Of a stretch of DNA of 51,351 nt, positions 19,987-30,068 are shown one piece after another. Position 1 is the first letter of the stretch, and each line of letters starts with the position of its first letter. A program made the translations under genes and the position numbers. The notes under the pieces were generated by a model. It ran no database searches and was not told where the DNA came from. It saw only the letters and a program-made list of their open reading frames with translations. Source of the DNA: Mycoplasma collis ATCC 35278 (GTDB lineage: Bacteria > Bacillota_I > Bacilli_A > Mycoplasmatales > Metamycoplasmataceae); the NCBI RefSeq assembly GCF_000701825.1, contig NZ_JNJY01000007.1, positions 1 to 51,351 on the forward strand. Direction: 5' to 3'.

Positions 19987-21264
19987 ATGTGGTTTGAATT
20001 TAAATTTGATGAAAAATTTTTTTTCTTTTATATAGAACAAAAAAAAACGGAAGAAAAAATAAATAAAAAAAATTTTGAAGATATTTTAAATAAAATTAAA
20101 AATTTTTTTGAAATAAAAAATAAAAATATTTTGTTTGTTCTTGATGAAAAAATAGAATGTTTAAATTTAAATAAAAATATAAGAAATGTTTTTGAAAATG
20201 AAAGTGGTAAATTTTTAGTTTACAAATTGGATAAAAATCTATTTAAACAAAGAGCATTTTATATTTTTAAAAAAATTAATTTTAATTATTTAGTTTTAAT
20301 TTACTTAAGAAATGAAAAAATTATAGTAAAAATTTTTAATGAGAATTTAGGATATTTAGAAAAAAATAATACCTCAGAAAATAATGAATTAAAGAATTTA
20401 ATTGATAAAAAAAATGAATTTTACGAATTGGAAAAATATTTAGATTTTGATGTTGAAAACATAATAGAAATATATGATAAATTTTACTTCGAAAAAAGCG
20501 CTGAAAAGGTTTTAAATCTGCAGTTTACAAGCCAAAATAAAAGCATAGAAAATTGAGTAAATAATTTTTCTTTTTTATCTGGATTTAATTTTAGTAAAAA
20601 TAAAAATGCGGATTTGAAAGTTGAGATAAATAGCGAAAGTTATTTACCTATTTTTTACTATAAAATTAAAAAAAGATTTTTTAAAGTCAGTTTTAGCCAA
20701 ATTTTATTTCTAATTTATTATATATTTAACAATTATTATAAAAATAAATTTTTGCAAATAACTGATAATTTTACAAAACATGTTTTTAATTATTCTTTCA
20801 AAAATCAAAAAAATGACTTTTATTTTTTAAAAATAAATAAATACGGGGAAATGGAATTTCAATTAAATCAAAAAAATATTGTTTTTAATCCTTTTGTTTT
20901 AATTTCGTTTATTATTTCTTTTTTAAATTATCAAAAAACTCAAAACATTAATATTGTAGAAACGTTATCTCTAGTTAATAAAACTTATAATTTTAAAAAT
21001 TTAGAGGTTTTAGATTATGATAAAAAAATTAACATTAACAAATTTATTTTTTTATCAGAAAATAGAGGTTTTAAGATAAAAGTCAGAAAGGAAAGAGATT
21101 TAAAATATTGAAATTTTTTACTTAAATTAAAAAACAATAAAAATAATTTTATAATTTTAATAAGCAATCCAATTTTAAATAAAAATAAAATAATTTTTGA
21201 AAATGATGAAAAACACAAAAATTATAAATATGTCTTAAAATTATTAAAAAAATCAAGTTTTTAA
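19987..21264 (+). CDS. Unknown 425-residue protein, possibly a degenerate phosphohexomutase
   Basis: A Lys/Asn/Phe-rich cytosolic protein without signal peptide or TM segment, read through two UGA Trp codons. The weak ribosome site GGTGA precedes the ATG. The layout faintly recalls phosphomannomutase/phosphoglucomutase. It has an N-terminal FEFKF, and LVLIYLRNEKIIVKIFNENLG sits where the catalytic loop and sugar-binding segment would be. A C-terminal block FLKINKYGEMEF, then NPFVLISFIISFLNYQKTQ, resembles the substrate-loop/DG.SA...LLNYLK region. The phospho-serine TASHNP and metal DGDxDR motifs are not present. If homologous, it is not an enzyme of that type. This is a guess; I do not firmly recognise it. 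Confidence 0.55.
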
Positions 21265-21341
21265 TTTCTTTTTTAAACTTAGTTATTTTTTTATATTATA
21301 ATTTATATTATTAATAAAAATGTATTTCGTGAGGAGGATGT

Positions 21342-21836
21342 ATGCGAATTAAATTTAAAAATGAATTATATAATTTATACGGAAAACCAGTAGAAAAAAA
21401 ACAAAAAATTAGTTTCAAAGTTACAAATACTTTTTTTGATGATGTGGAAATTAATGAATTTAAAAAATTAACAGTTATATCTGTATTTCCTGCGTTAAAT
21501 ACTTCGGTATGTGATGAACAAACTGTAGGAATTTCAAATTTAGTGAAAAAATATCCAAATGTTGATTTTATTTCAATTTCATTAAATTTACCACCTACAA
21601 TAGCTGAGTGAAAAACAAAACACCAAGTTCACAATACTGAAATTTATTCTGATTATAAAAATAGAGAATTTGGTAAAAAATTTGGATTTTTAATTGAAGA
21701 TGTTTATTTATTGGCTAGAGGTTATTTATTAGTTAATACAAAAGGCGAAGTTGAAGAGTTTTCATATATGGCTGATATTCATGATCAAATTGATTTTGAA
21801 AAATTAGAGAAACAAATAATTGAAAATTTAAAATAA
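21342..21836 (+). CDS. tpx: Thiol peroxidase (Tpx), single-cysteine form
   Basis: A 164-residue peroxiredoxin of the Tpx type that reduces H2O2 and organic peroxides. The peroxidatic Cys57 is in FPALNTSVCDEQT, the Tpx signature. The resolving Cys usually found about 35 residues later is absent; the corresponding segment reads LPPTIAEWK. It may therefore work as a 1-Cys enzyme resolved by an external thiol. An excellent ribosome site (GGAGGA) and TATAAT at 21297-21302 precede it, and a terminator follows. It is monocistronic. Confidence 0.88.
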
Positions 21837-21841
21837 GAAAT

Positions 21842-21868
21842 AAGAGTTTTTTAACTCTTGTTTTTTAT
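21842..21868 (+). terminator. Terminator of tpx
   Basis: Stem AAGAGTT/AACTCTT (21842-21848 with 21853-21859), 4-base loop, followed by a T6 run. Confidence 0.75.
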
Positions 21869-21889
21869 TTGTTTAAAAACAAAATAATG

Positions 21890-22010
21890 TATAATACAAA
21901 GGAGTATTTTATTTCAATGATAATGTTTTTTTAACATTATTTTTTTATTAAATTTATTTTTTATACTCCTTGGCTTATTAAATTAAGCCCTGATGACCGA
22001 AAGGAGCCAA
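21890..22010 (+). promoter_or_regulatory. rpsF operon promoter and S6:S18-type leader
   Basis: TATAAT at 21890-21895 puts the start near 21902. The leader holds a T-flanked hairpin (21920-21927 with 21933-21940) and a hairpin GGCTTA/TAAGCC (21972-21977 with 21984-21989). Segment ACTCCTT (21965-21971) can pair either with GGAGT at the 5' end (21901-21905) or with the Shine-Dalgarno AAGGAG (22001-22006). The CCG in GACCGAAAGGAG is the trinucleotide recognised in the known S6:S18 autoregulatory motif upstream of rpsF. This suggests feedback control of the operon by its own S6 and S18 products. Confidence 0.65.
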
Positions 22011-22436
22011 ATGGCAAAATCAAAATATGAAATTATGATTTTATTATCACCAAACGAAGATATTTCAGTTGCTAAAAAATTAGTTAATGAGGTATTTGGT
22101 GAAAAAAGTGTTACACTTTTTGAAAAAATGGAAGATAATAAATTAAAATATGAAATCAACAATTCAAAAATTGCTACTCGTGTTTTAGTTCAACTTGAAA
22201 CAGATAGAGAAAACATTTCTGAATTTACAAGAAAAGCTAATATTTTTAAAACAATTTGAAGAACTTTAGTAATTAATTTAGATACTGAAAAAGGTTTGCA
22301 TAAAAAAGCTAAACCTTTTGTTGAAAAAAGAAAAGCTAAAAATTTTGAAAATAAATTTGCTAAATCTAATAATTTTTCTTTTAAACCTAAAGACAAAATT
22401 GTTACAAAAAAAACTGAAGAAACTAATAAGGATTAA
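22011..22436 (+). CDS. rpsF: 30S ribosomal protein S6
   Basis: A 141-residue protein. The start is ATG 22011 (MAKSKYEIMILLSP), because AAGGAG lies 4 bases before it; an in-frame ATG at 21993 lies inside the leader structure and is rejected. The S6 fold covers about 1-95 (YEIMILL, TRVLVQLETD, RTLVINLDTEKG, with UGA Trp in between). A Lys-rich tail is common in mycoplasma S6. It is the first gene of rpsF-ssb-rpsR, an order conserved across Firmicutes. S6 binds S18 on the 30S platform. Confidence 0.95.
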
Positions 22437-22441
22437 TTTTT

Positions 22442-22960
22442 ATGAATAAAGTTATTCTAATCGGAAGAATTTCAAACGATTTAAAATTGTTAACAACAAA
22501 AACAAATATTTCATACTTAAGATTTACATTAGCTATAACTAGAAAAAAATATAAAAATTCTCAAGGCGGGGATATTGTAGATTATGTACCTGTAGTCGCT
22601 TGAAGAAATAATGCAATATTTTTGGAAAAAAATGCTGATAAAGGTGTGAGGATTTTAGTAGAAGGACTTTTTGTTTCTAATTCATTTACAAATTCACAAG
22701 GACAAAGAATTACAACTAATGAAGTTAGTGCTGAAAATGTATCTATTCTTGAAACTGTAAAAGAAATTGAAAATAGAAAAAAAAATAGACACATCAATAC
22801 AGAAGAAATTAATATAGAAGAATATGTCAACGATGTGGATAAAAAACCTTCTTTTTATACAGAAGAAGTTGTTTCCGATTCAGATCAAAAGAATTCTAAT
22901 TCAAACGATGAATGATTAGAAGATGATTTTTCATGAGATGAAGTCGATAACATTTTTTAA
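22442..22960 (+). CDS. ssb: Single-stranded DNA-binding protein
   Basis: A 172-residue protein. The OB-fold (about 1-110) starts MNKVILIGRISNDLKL and includes YLRFTLAI and DYVPVVAWR, with UGA for the conserved Trp. A flexible Asn/Ser/Asp-rich linker follows, and the acidic tip DDFSWDEVDNIF resembles the protein-docking tail of SSB. It protects single strands at the fork. The start lies 5 bases after rpsF, with AAGGA inside the rpsF end, so translation is coupled. Confidence 0.95.
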
Positions 22961-22980
22961 TAAATAAAGGAGAATAATAT

Positions 22981-23229
22981 ATGAAAAAACGTTTTAAACC
23001 TTTAAAAAAATACAAAAAAAGAATTTGTAACTTTTGTGCTGAAGGAATTTTTTACATTGATTATAAAAATATAAGCTTAATTGAAAAATATGTTTCACAA
23101 TTCGGAAAAATACAACCTTCAAGATTGACTGGAACTTGTTCAAAACATCAAAGATCTTTAACTAATGCAATAAAAAGAGCTAGACACGTTGCTTTATTAC
23201 CATTTGTTTTAGATAGAATCAGAAAATAA
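22981..23229 (+). CDS. rpsR: 30S ribosomal protein S18
   Basis: An 82-residue protein with an N-terminal CNFC and a later CSKH, a possible zinc-binding set retained here but lost in many S18 proteins. The core [18 protein letters not shown] and the C-terminal [13 protein letters not shown] are canonical. Last gene of the operon, with ribosome site AAGGAG and a terminator 8 bases after the stop. It partners S6 in ribosome assembly and probably in leader-mediated autoregulation. Confidence 0.96.
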   Translation: MKKRFKPLKKYKKRICNFCAEGIFYIDYKNISLIEKYVSQFGKIQPSRLTGTCSKHQRSLTNAIKRARHVALLPFVLDRIRK

Positions 23230-23236
23230 TTTATAT

Positions 23237-23268
23237 AAAAATCTTAGATGCTTCTAAGATTTTTTTAA
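23237..23268 (+). terminator. Terminator of the rpsF operon
   Basis: Stem AAAATCTTAGA/TCTAAGATTTT with a 5-base loop and a T7 run. Confidence 0.8.
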
Positions 23269-23288
23269 ATTTTTATTAAAGGAGAAAT

Positions 23289-24392
23289 ATGTCATTAAAA
23301 GCTGGGATAGTGGGTTTACCTAATGTTGGGAAATCTACTTTGTTTTCTGCGCTTACTTTGAATGAAGCTGAAAGTGCTAATTATGCTTTTACAACTATAG
23401 AACCAAATATTGCAATTGTTGATTTAAAAGATAATAGATTAAATGAAATTTATAAATATGTTAAAGCTGAAAAGATTATTCCAACAACTTTTACTTTTGT
23501 TGATATAGCTGGTCTAGTTAAAGGAGCGTCGAATGGTGAAGGTTTGGGGAATAAATTTCTTTCTAACATAAGGGAAGTGGATGCTATCATTCATGTTGTT
23601 AGATGTTTTGAGAATAACGATATTTTTCATGTTTCTAATAAAATAGATCCGGTAGAGGATGCTCAATTAATTAATTTAGAACTACTTTTTGCTGATATGC
23701 AAGTTATTGAAAATGTAATTAAAAAAATAGAAAAAAGAGCTTCAAATTCTAGTGATCAAGAACTTAAAAAAGAATATAATTTGGTTAAAAAAATTCATAA
23801 TGGTTTTTTAAATAATATTTTTGCTCGCGATATGAATTTAAATGAAGAGGAATTAAAAATAATTAAAAATTATCAATTATTGACTCTAAAACCAATGATT
23901 TATGTTGCTAATGTTGATCAAAATGATATTCAAAATATTAAAAATAACAAACATTATATAGCTATGAAAGAATTTTCAAAAAAGCAAAACGCAATTCTTT
24001 TACCAATTTCAGTTTCATTAGAATATGAAATTAGCAGACTAAGTTCAGAAGAAAAAGAGTTTTTCTTAAAAGAATATAATTTAGAATATTCTGGTTTAGA
24101 AATATTAACTAGAAAAGCTTTTAACATTTTAGAATTAAGAACTTATTTCACAGCTGGTTTAAAAGAAATAAGAGCATGAACATACAAAAACGGTATGAAT
24201 GCTGCAGAATGCGCTGGAATTATACATAGTGATTTTGAGAAAAAATTTATTAAAGCCGAAGTTATCTCATATGAAGATTTTATTGAAAATCAAGGTGAAA
24301 AAAAAGCTAAAGAAAACGGGAAAATAAGATTAGAAGGAAAAAATTATTTAATGAAAGATGGAGATATTTGTCTTTTTAGAGTCGGAAAATAA
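23289..24392 (+). CDS. ychF: Ribosome-binding GTPase/ATPase YchF
   Basis: A 367-residue Obg-family P-loop protein that binds ribosomes and prefers ATP over GTP. The P-loop GLPNVGKST is at 9-17, with G3-type [17 protein letters not shown]. The region around VANVD holds the altered G4. A coiled-coil insert lies in the middle. The C-terminal TGS domain spans UGA Trp at 24177-24179 and ends with [17 protein letters not shown] precedes the ATG. It sits 20 bases after the rpsR terminator, so its own promoter or read-through must drive it. Confidence 0.95.
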
Positions 24393-24425
24393 AACTCATA
24401 ACTTTAATTTAAATAACTTATTTAT

Positions 24426-24483
24426 AAAATAACATTGTAAAAACTATTAAATTTTATATATTTTTAGCAATGTTATTTTTTTA
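24426..24483 (+). terminator. Terminator of ychF
   Basis: Stem AAAATAACATTG/CAATGTTATTTT (24426-24437 with 24468-24479), 30-base AT-rich loop, then a T run. Confidence 0.65.
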
Positions 24484-24664
24484 TTTAAAAATATTAGCAC
24501 TTTTTTAGTTTTTAAAAATAAAATATTTTATTAAGAATGAAAAAGACAATAAATATTAATGTTTTATCAGCTATTAAAAGTTAAAATCTATAAAATGAAA
24601 TTTTTATTTTATATAATCAAAAAAATATTAATTAAAATTCTGTTTTTTTAAAAAAGAGGTATAT

Positions 24665-24787
24665 ATGTGGTTAAAAATTTTAAATTTTTTATTAGATTTA
24701 TCACTAATTATAAAATCTATAATACATAATAAACAAATTGAAATCGGCAAAAAATTTAATTTAGAGTTAATTTCTCTAGTTCAATAA
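24665..24787 (+). CDS. Small peptide (40 residues) upstream of a lipoprotein
   Basis: ATG 24665 has a good ribosome site (AAGAGG) and a TATAAT box at 24612-24617. The peptide starts MWLKILNFLLDLSLIIKSII, an amphipathic or membrane-active-looking helix, followed by a short charged half. Its Trp is UGG, not UGA. The stop is 10 bases before the lipoprotein start, which has no clear ribosome site of its own, so it may be a leader peptide or a co-translated small protein. It could still be spurious. Confidence 0.45.
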   Translation: MWLKILNFLLDLSLIIKSIIHNKQIEIGKKFNLELISLVQ

Positions 24788-24796
24788 AATTAAATT

Positions 24797-25462
24797 ATGA
24801 AAAAAATAAAAAAAATTTTTTTACCGTTGATTTTGACAACTACTTTATTTAGTTTTATTTCTTGCGTTTATAAAAATGGTGATCAATATGATTTTAAAAC
24901 TAATTTAGAAATTAAAGACTCATTACGAGAGGACGAAACCTATTCAGTTATTTCTACAAACGAAACTAGAATGAATCGAAATTTTGTAAAATATTTTTTA
25001 AAAAAAGAAAATATACAATACAACGAAAACAACATTTTGCAAGCTATTAAAGACAACAAAAATTTATTAGCTAAATACGATAATTCAGTAATTAAAAATT
25101 TTGAAGAATATAAAAATTTATTCAACAACGGAGTAACTTGACCTAAAATTAATGAAGTTCGCAATTTAACTATTAATGAAAAATTTTTTAGTGATTATTT
25201 TCTTGTTTTTATAAGAGGATATGAAGTTACTAGAAATACAACTCCTTCTGAAAATAATTATAAAATTCCAGCTTTTTTAAGATTGAATTTAATTGAACAA
25301 AAAATCAAAATTAAAATTCAAAAGGAAAAAATTATTTCTAATTCAACTGAGAGAAAAGCTCTTTTTTATAAAAGCTATGGTTGATTTTTTGTTGTTAAAA
25401 AACCAAATGATTCAAACTTAGATAACATTCAAACTAATTTAGAAATTAAATATATAGATTAA
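24797..25462 (+). CDS. Predicted surface lipoprotein
   Basis: A 221-residue protein with a lipoprotein signal: a positively charged start (MKKIKKIF), a hydrophobic core and the lipobox SFISC, so Cys23 should be acylated after LspA cleavage. The mature part is Asn/Lys/Glu-rich, with two UGA Trp codons, and mostly helical up to about residue 110. It then becomes strand-rich (RLNLIEQKIKIKIQ, YGWFFVVKKP). No known domain was recognised. It follows a 40-residue peptide and is terminated by a hairpin shared with pgi. Confidence 0.75.
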
Positions 25463-25470
25463 AAAAATAA

Positions 25471-25514
25471 AAAAACTCTATAAAAAATAATTTGCCTTTT
25501 ATAGAGTTTTTTTA
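25471..25514. terminator. Bidirectional terminator
   Basis: Perfect 15-bp stem AAAAACTCTATAAAA (25471-25485) with 25497-25511, T run on both strands, between the convergent lipoprotein and pgi genes. Confidence 0.85.
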
Positions 25515-25523
25515 ATTTAATTG

Positions 25524-26807
25524 TTATTTATTAAGGATTTTTTTCATATTAGCTTTGTAAACTTCAACACCTGGTTGATCAAAAGGGTTGAGATCTAATA
25601 AATAAGCTGACATAGCACACGCTCTTTCAAAAAAGATAATCAACTCCCCAAAAGCAGCTTCTTTATTATCTTCTAATTCTAAATGGATGTTTGGAACTTT
25701 ACCATTATTAACATGCGCATCAAGCGTCGCTTTAAATGCAACGTTATTTATTTCATGAACTTTTTTACCTGATAAATAGTTTAAATTATCAAGATTTTCT
25801 TCATCATAATCAATTACTAAATCCATTAATGGATTTTGAATTGTCATAATTGTTTCAAAAAATATTTTATTTCCTTCTTGAATGTATTGTCCTAGTGAGT
25901 GTAAATCTGTCGAAAAAATAGCCGAAGCTGGAAATAGACCTTTATGATTTTTTCCTTCACTTTCTCCAAATAATTGTTTTCATCATTCATTAAAGAAACT
26001 AAAATTAGATTCATAAGATACTAGAATTTCAACTTTATATCTTTGAGATAAAATATATCTTGCGACTGCATATTTATAAGCATCATTTTCTTTTAATGAA
26101 CTAGAAGAATATATTTCATTTGCTCTTGTTGCTCCATCAATAATTTTATTTATATTTATTCCAGCGCAAATTAAAGGAAAAAAGCCTACAGGAGATAGAA
26201 CACTAAATCTGCCACCGATATTATCTAATATTACAAATTTTTCATATTGTTTTGTTCTAGCCATTTCAAATAAAGTACCTTTATTTGCATCTGTGGTTAC
26301 AAAAATATATTCCTTAGCTTTTTCTTCTCCAATTTTATGTTCTAAAAGTGATTTGAAAAATCTGAAAGCAATTGCTGGTTCTATCGTTGTACCTGATTTA
26401 GATATAACGTTGATTGCAAATGTTTTATTTTGCACATATTTTAATAATTGAGCTAATTCTAGTGAACTTAATGAAGTTCCTGCAAAAATTATTTCCATTT
26501 TTCTTTCTTGTTCTGGATATTTACCTTGTATAAAATCCAGTCCTGCTTTAGCTCCTAGATAAGAACCCCCAATACCTATAACTACTAAAACATCTATTTT
26601 CTCTTTATGAAGTTTTTTTGCTATTTGCTCCATTTTTTTTAGTTCTGTTTTGTTTAAGTTATTAGGAAAATCTTTTCATCCCAAAAAATCAGAACCTAAC
26701 GATGAAAAATTGTTCATTTCATTATTTATTTCTTTAACTTTTTTTTCAAAAGTTAAAACTTCATTAATATCTATTGCTTTAGATAAGTTTAATTTAATTT
26801 TTCCCAT
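25524..26807 (-). CDS. pgi: Glucose-6-phosphate isomerase
   Basis: A 427-residue enzyme (short bacterial form) that interconverts glucose-6-phosphate and fructose-6-phosphate in glycolysis. Motifs are VVIGIGGSYLGAKA, INVISKSGTTIEPAIAFR (sugar-phosphate binding) and GGRFSVLSPVG. The C-terminal NPFDQPGVEVYK holds the signature region. Several UGA Trp codons occur, for example just after SFFNE at 25983. The start at 26807 overlaps the S1 gene by 19 bases, so the two are coupled. Confidence 0.95.
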
Positions 26808-27130
26808 TTATCAATTTCCTCCTGCGTAAATTTTATTAAATTTTTAAATTTTTCTTTAGTTTCAATCATTTTGTTTTTAAAAGGAACTTTTAAAAATTCA
26901 GGTCTTATTCTTTTAAAAGATAAAAGAAATTTTTTCTTTTTTTCATTATAATCAAGAACAACTAAAGAAATTGTTTGGTTTATTGAAAATAAATTATTTA
27001 TATCGTTTATAAAATAATCGCTAATTTCTTTGATTGAGACCAAACCTTCAGCTTTATTATCTAAAATTACTCTTAAATAATTTTTGTTAATCTCTATTAT
27101 TTTTCCTTTTACAATTTTAGAAGTTTCCAT
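26789..27130 (-). CDS. S1-domain RNA-binding protein (YugI/CvfD-like)
   Basis: A 113-residue protein with a single S1 OB-fold at about 5-75 (VKGKIIEINKNYLRVILD, AEGLVSIKEISDYF, ISLVVLDYNEKKKKFLLSFK) and a basic-acidic C-terminal tail. Such small S1 proteins bind ribosomes or mRNA and act as post-transcriptional regulators in Firmicutes. Bacillus yugI also lies in the neighbourhood of pgi. An extended -10 (TGTTACAAT) ends about 10 bases before the ATG, so the leader would be only a few bases long. It overlaps pgi by 19 bases. Confidence 0.8.
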   Translation of the reverse strand: METSKIVKGKIIEINKNYLRVILDNKAEGLVSIKEISDYFINDINNLFSINQTISLVVLDYNEKKKKFLLSFKRIRPEFLKVPFKNKMIETKEKFKNLIKFTQEEIDKWEKLN

Positions 27131-27314
27131 GATACTTAAAATTGTAACACTTAATTTTATTTAAAAACTCATTTTGTTTAATATAGCTAAAAAATTTTTT
27201 TAAAAAAATATTTTTTAAAAATCTTTTTTTTTGTAAAATTTAAAATAATAAAATTAAATATTTAATTTTTTGTTGCTTGTTAATTATAAAAAAATATTAA
27301 AAATTAGGAGTTAT

Positions 27315-29132
27315 ATGAAAAACACACACCCTATTCCTACTAAATTTTTTGCATTAGGTGGAATGCAAGAGATAGGTAAATCTACACTTGTTATAGAATA
27401 TAAAAATGATATAGTTATTATTGATGCAGGGATTAAATTTGCGGATTTTTTCGCTTCAGGAATTAAAGGAATTATTCCTGATTATTCTTATTTAAAAGAA
27501 AATCAAAACAAAATAAAAGGTTTATTTATAACTCACGGACATGAAGATCATATAGGAGGAGTTGTTTATTTAGCTGAACAAGTAGATATCAAAAGAATTT
27601 ATGCGCCTAAAATCGCTATTCAATATTTAAAAGTTAAATTTAGCGAAAGAAATATCAAGGTTAAAATTGAATTTATTGAAATTAATAAAAATGATGTTCA
27701 TAAATTTGAGAATTTAAAAGTTGATTTTTGAACTGCACAACATTCTATCCCTGATGCTTTTGGAATAAGAGTTTCTAGCCCTAACGGCTCTATAATGTGT
27801 ACTGGAGATTTTAGATTTGATTATACACCTATTGGAAATTTCACTGATTTTTCAAGATTAGAAAAAATTGGTGAAGAAGGTTTAGATGTTCTTTTATCAG
27901 ATTCAACAAATGCAATGCGTCCATTTCACTCTCCTAGCGAAAAAGATATTTTAAAAGATATTGAAAAGTATATGTTAGAAGCTAAAAGAAAAATTATTGT
28001 TACAACTTTCGCCTCTAACTTAACCAGAGTTAAAGTTATTATTGAGCTTGCAGCTAAATTAGGTAAAAAAGTTATTCCTTTTGGTAGATCGATGGTTAAT
28101 GGTATTCAAATAGGTAGAAAAATGGGGTATATTGATGCGCCAGATAATTTATTTATTAATAAAAAAAATATTAATAAATATGATGAAAATGAATTAGTAA
28201 TTTTGACAACTGGTTCTCAAGGAGAACAAATGTCCGCTCTTTCAAGAATGGCGATTGGTAAACATCCACAAGTTGTAATTAAAAATAATGATCTTATTAT
28301 TTTTTCTTCATCTCCTATTCCTGGAAATAGAATAAAAATTGAACTATTAGTTAATAAATTGTATAAACTAGGAGCAACCATTAAAGAAAATGGTGTTGAT
28401 GGTTATTTACATACTTCGGGGCATGCTTATAAAGAAGAGCATGAAAAAATATTTAAATTAACAAAACCTAAGTATTTTGTACCTTATCACGGAGAGTTTA
28501 GAATGTCGGTTGTTCACGGACAAACGGCAGTTGAAAATGGGGTAAATCCTAATAACATTATTATTCCTAAATTAGGAGAAGTTTTATATTTAGTTAAACA
28601 TAAATTATTTAGTTCTAACAAAAGTGTTAAAGCAGGTGTTGTATTTGTTGATGGCACCAACATTTCTAAAGTTAATTCTGAATTGATAAAAAACCGTGTT
28701 GTTTTAGGTGAAAATGGCTTTGTATATGTTGTTGTAGCTATTAACAAAAAGAAAAATATTATCGTTGGAAAGCCAAGAGTAATATCAAGAGGTTGTTTTT
28801 TTGTTAAAAATTCAACTGAGCTAGTTGAAAAAATTAAAAAATTAGTCCATGGTGCTATCTTGTTTACTATAAAAAATAAAACTGATTGAACTATCCCTGA
28901 ATTAAAACAATTAATTAAAGATCGATTAGATCCTTTCTTTTATAAAGAAAAAAGGAGAAATCCTGTAATTTTATCAACATTTTTATTTGTAGATGAAGAA
29001 AAAAATTTCTTAAAAGATTTAACTATTGAAAAATTAAAAAATTTAAATAATTCATTTGAACTTATAAGCGATTTAGACGAAATTGAAAATGATGAAGACG
29101 AAGAAAAAAACAATGAAGATTTACATATTTAA
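27315..29132 (+). CDS. rnjA: Ribonuclease J (catalytic)
   Basis: A 605-residue endo/5'-exoribonuclease for mRNA decay and rRNA maturation. The metal site THGHEDHIGG is at 73-82, with further ligands in the HSIPDA and GDFRFD segments. The beta-CASP domain has PFGRS, SSSPIPGN and HTSGHAYKEEH. YFVPYHGEFRM carries a further conserved His, and the C-terminal domain ends in an acidic tail (DEDEEKNNEDLHI). ATG 27315 is chosen because AGGAG lies 5 bases upstream. All motifs lost in the paralogue at 18145-19812 are intact here. It is monocistronic, with its own terminator. Confidence 0.95.
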
Positions 29133-29134
29133 AA

Positions 29135-29169
29135 AAAACATCAAACCAAAAAAAGTTTGATGTTTTTTT
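29135..29169. terminator. Bidirectional terminator
   Basis: Stem AAACATCAAAC/GTTTGATGTTT (29136-29146 with 29155-29165), 8-base loop and T7. It serves rnjA and the convergent TM2 gene, whose stop lies at its edge. Confidence 0.8.
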
Positions 29170-29662
29170 AACATTCATTATTAACATATCTAAAGAATCT
29201 TTTGCTTTTAAATAATGAAGAAATTATTTCTATTATTCAAGAAATTAATATTGTTAATAGAATAAAAATGTTTATAACAGCAAGTATAATTATTGTTTTA
29301 AAATAGTATAAAAAACTAACTAATTTTAATATTTTTTTACCTTGATCTATTTTATCTTGACCTATAACTTTTATTAGAAAATTTTTAACGTCTAAAATGT
29401 TTTCGATTTCTTTAGGAAGTGTTTTTTCAGATATATCATCGATAATATTATCGATAATTTGTGATTTTTCTTCAGCGTATTCAATAGCTTTTGATTTATT
29501 TGATAAAAATTGAGTAATAATATAAATTAATAAACATATAAAAGTTAAAAAAAGAAGTAATTTTATCGTTCCTCAAACATATTGCTTTATATAAAACTTA
29601 CCCGCACCTATTCAACCGAATAATGCTGAAAATAAAATTAAAAAAAACTTTTTTCTTTTCAT
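29168..29662 (-). CDS. TM2-domain membrane protein
   Basis: A 164-residue protein. The N-terminus has the TM2 pattern: hydrophobic helix, then FGWIGAGKFYIKQYVWG (short turn with a Gly and FY), then a second helix KLLLFLTFICLLIYII. An 80-residue charged helical segment follows (about 53-118). A third hydrophobic segment (120-145) ends in a basic tail. It is the last gene of the membrane operon, with GGAGG inside the end of the preceding gene, so coupled. TM2 proteins occur in many bacteria without a firm function. Confidence 0.65.
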
Positions 29663-29663
29663 T

Positions 29664-30068
29664 TTATTCCTCCTTGTTTAAAGATGATAAACTAATAACT
29701 AAATCATCTAAATCAACTTTTTGTGGGTTATTTGTCAAATTATTAATTTTTTCTTCTAAAAATTCGATTCTTTCCTTATTTTCGTCTCTTTTTTTAGAAA
29801 AAGTAAATAATGTTGCAATAGCAGATAAAAAAGTCATTAAAGAGGTTATAAACGCTATCGCAACAAACAGTCAAACAGTTTGAATATTTGGATTTTTTGC
29901 TATAGCGTAAGCTGATAAAAGACCGTTAAATGCGGTCATTAAAATTAAAGATATACTTACAATTAAAAATGTTCATTTAGAGACAAAATATTTTTTCTTT
30001 ATTTTGAAGATGTCAGATTCTAATTTTTTTATATCTTGTTCTTTAATTATTTTGTTTTGTTGGTTCAT
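29664..30068 (-). CDS. 2TM protein, SLATT/DUF4231-like (copy 3)
   Basis: A 134-residue protein: a cytosolic helix (1-30), TM1 (about 32-54), a short outer loop (AKNPNIQT), TM2 (about 66-90), then a charged cytosolic helix (SKKRDENKERIEFLEEKI) and an acidic tail. This 2TM-plus-helix layout matches DUF4231/SLATT proteins, which include pore-forming effectors of bacterial conflict systems, but assignment from layout is weak. It overlaps the previous gene by 26 bases, and its stop carries the ribosome site of the TM2 gene. The shortest of the three copies. Confidence 0.45.

Noticed and set aside
22582-22830. Minus-strand ORF inside ssb (also 22190-22396 in rpsF and 28514-28747 in rnjA)
   Set aside because: These are shadow frames of clearly conserved plus-strand genes, without ribosome sites.
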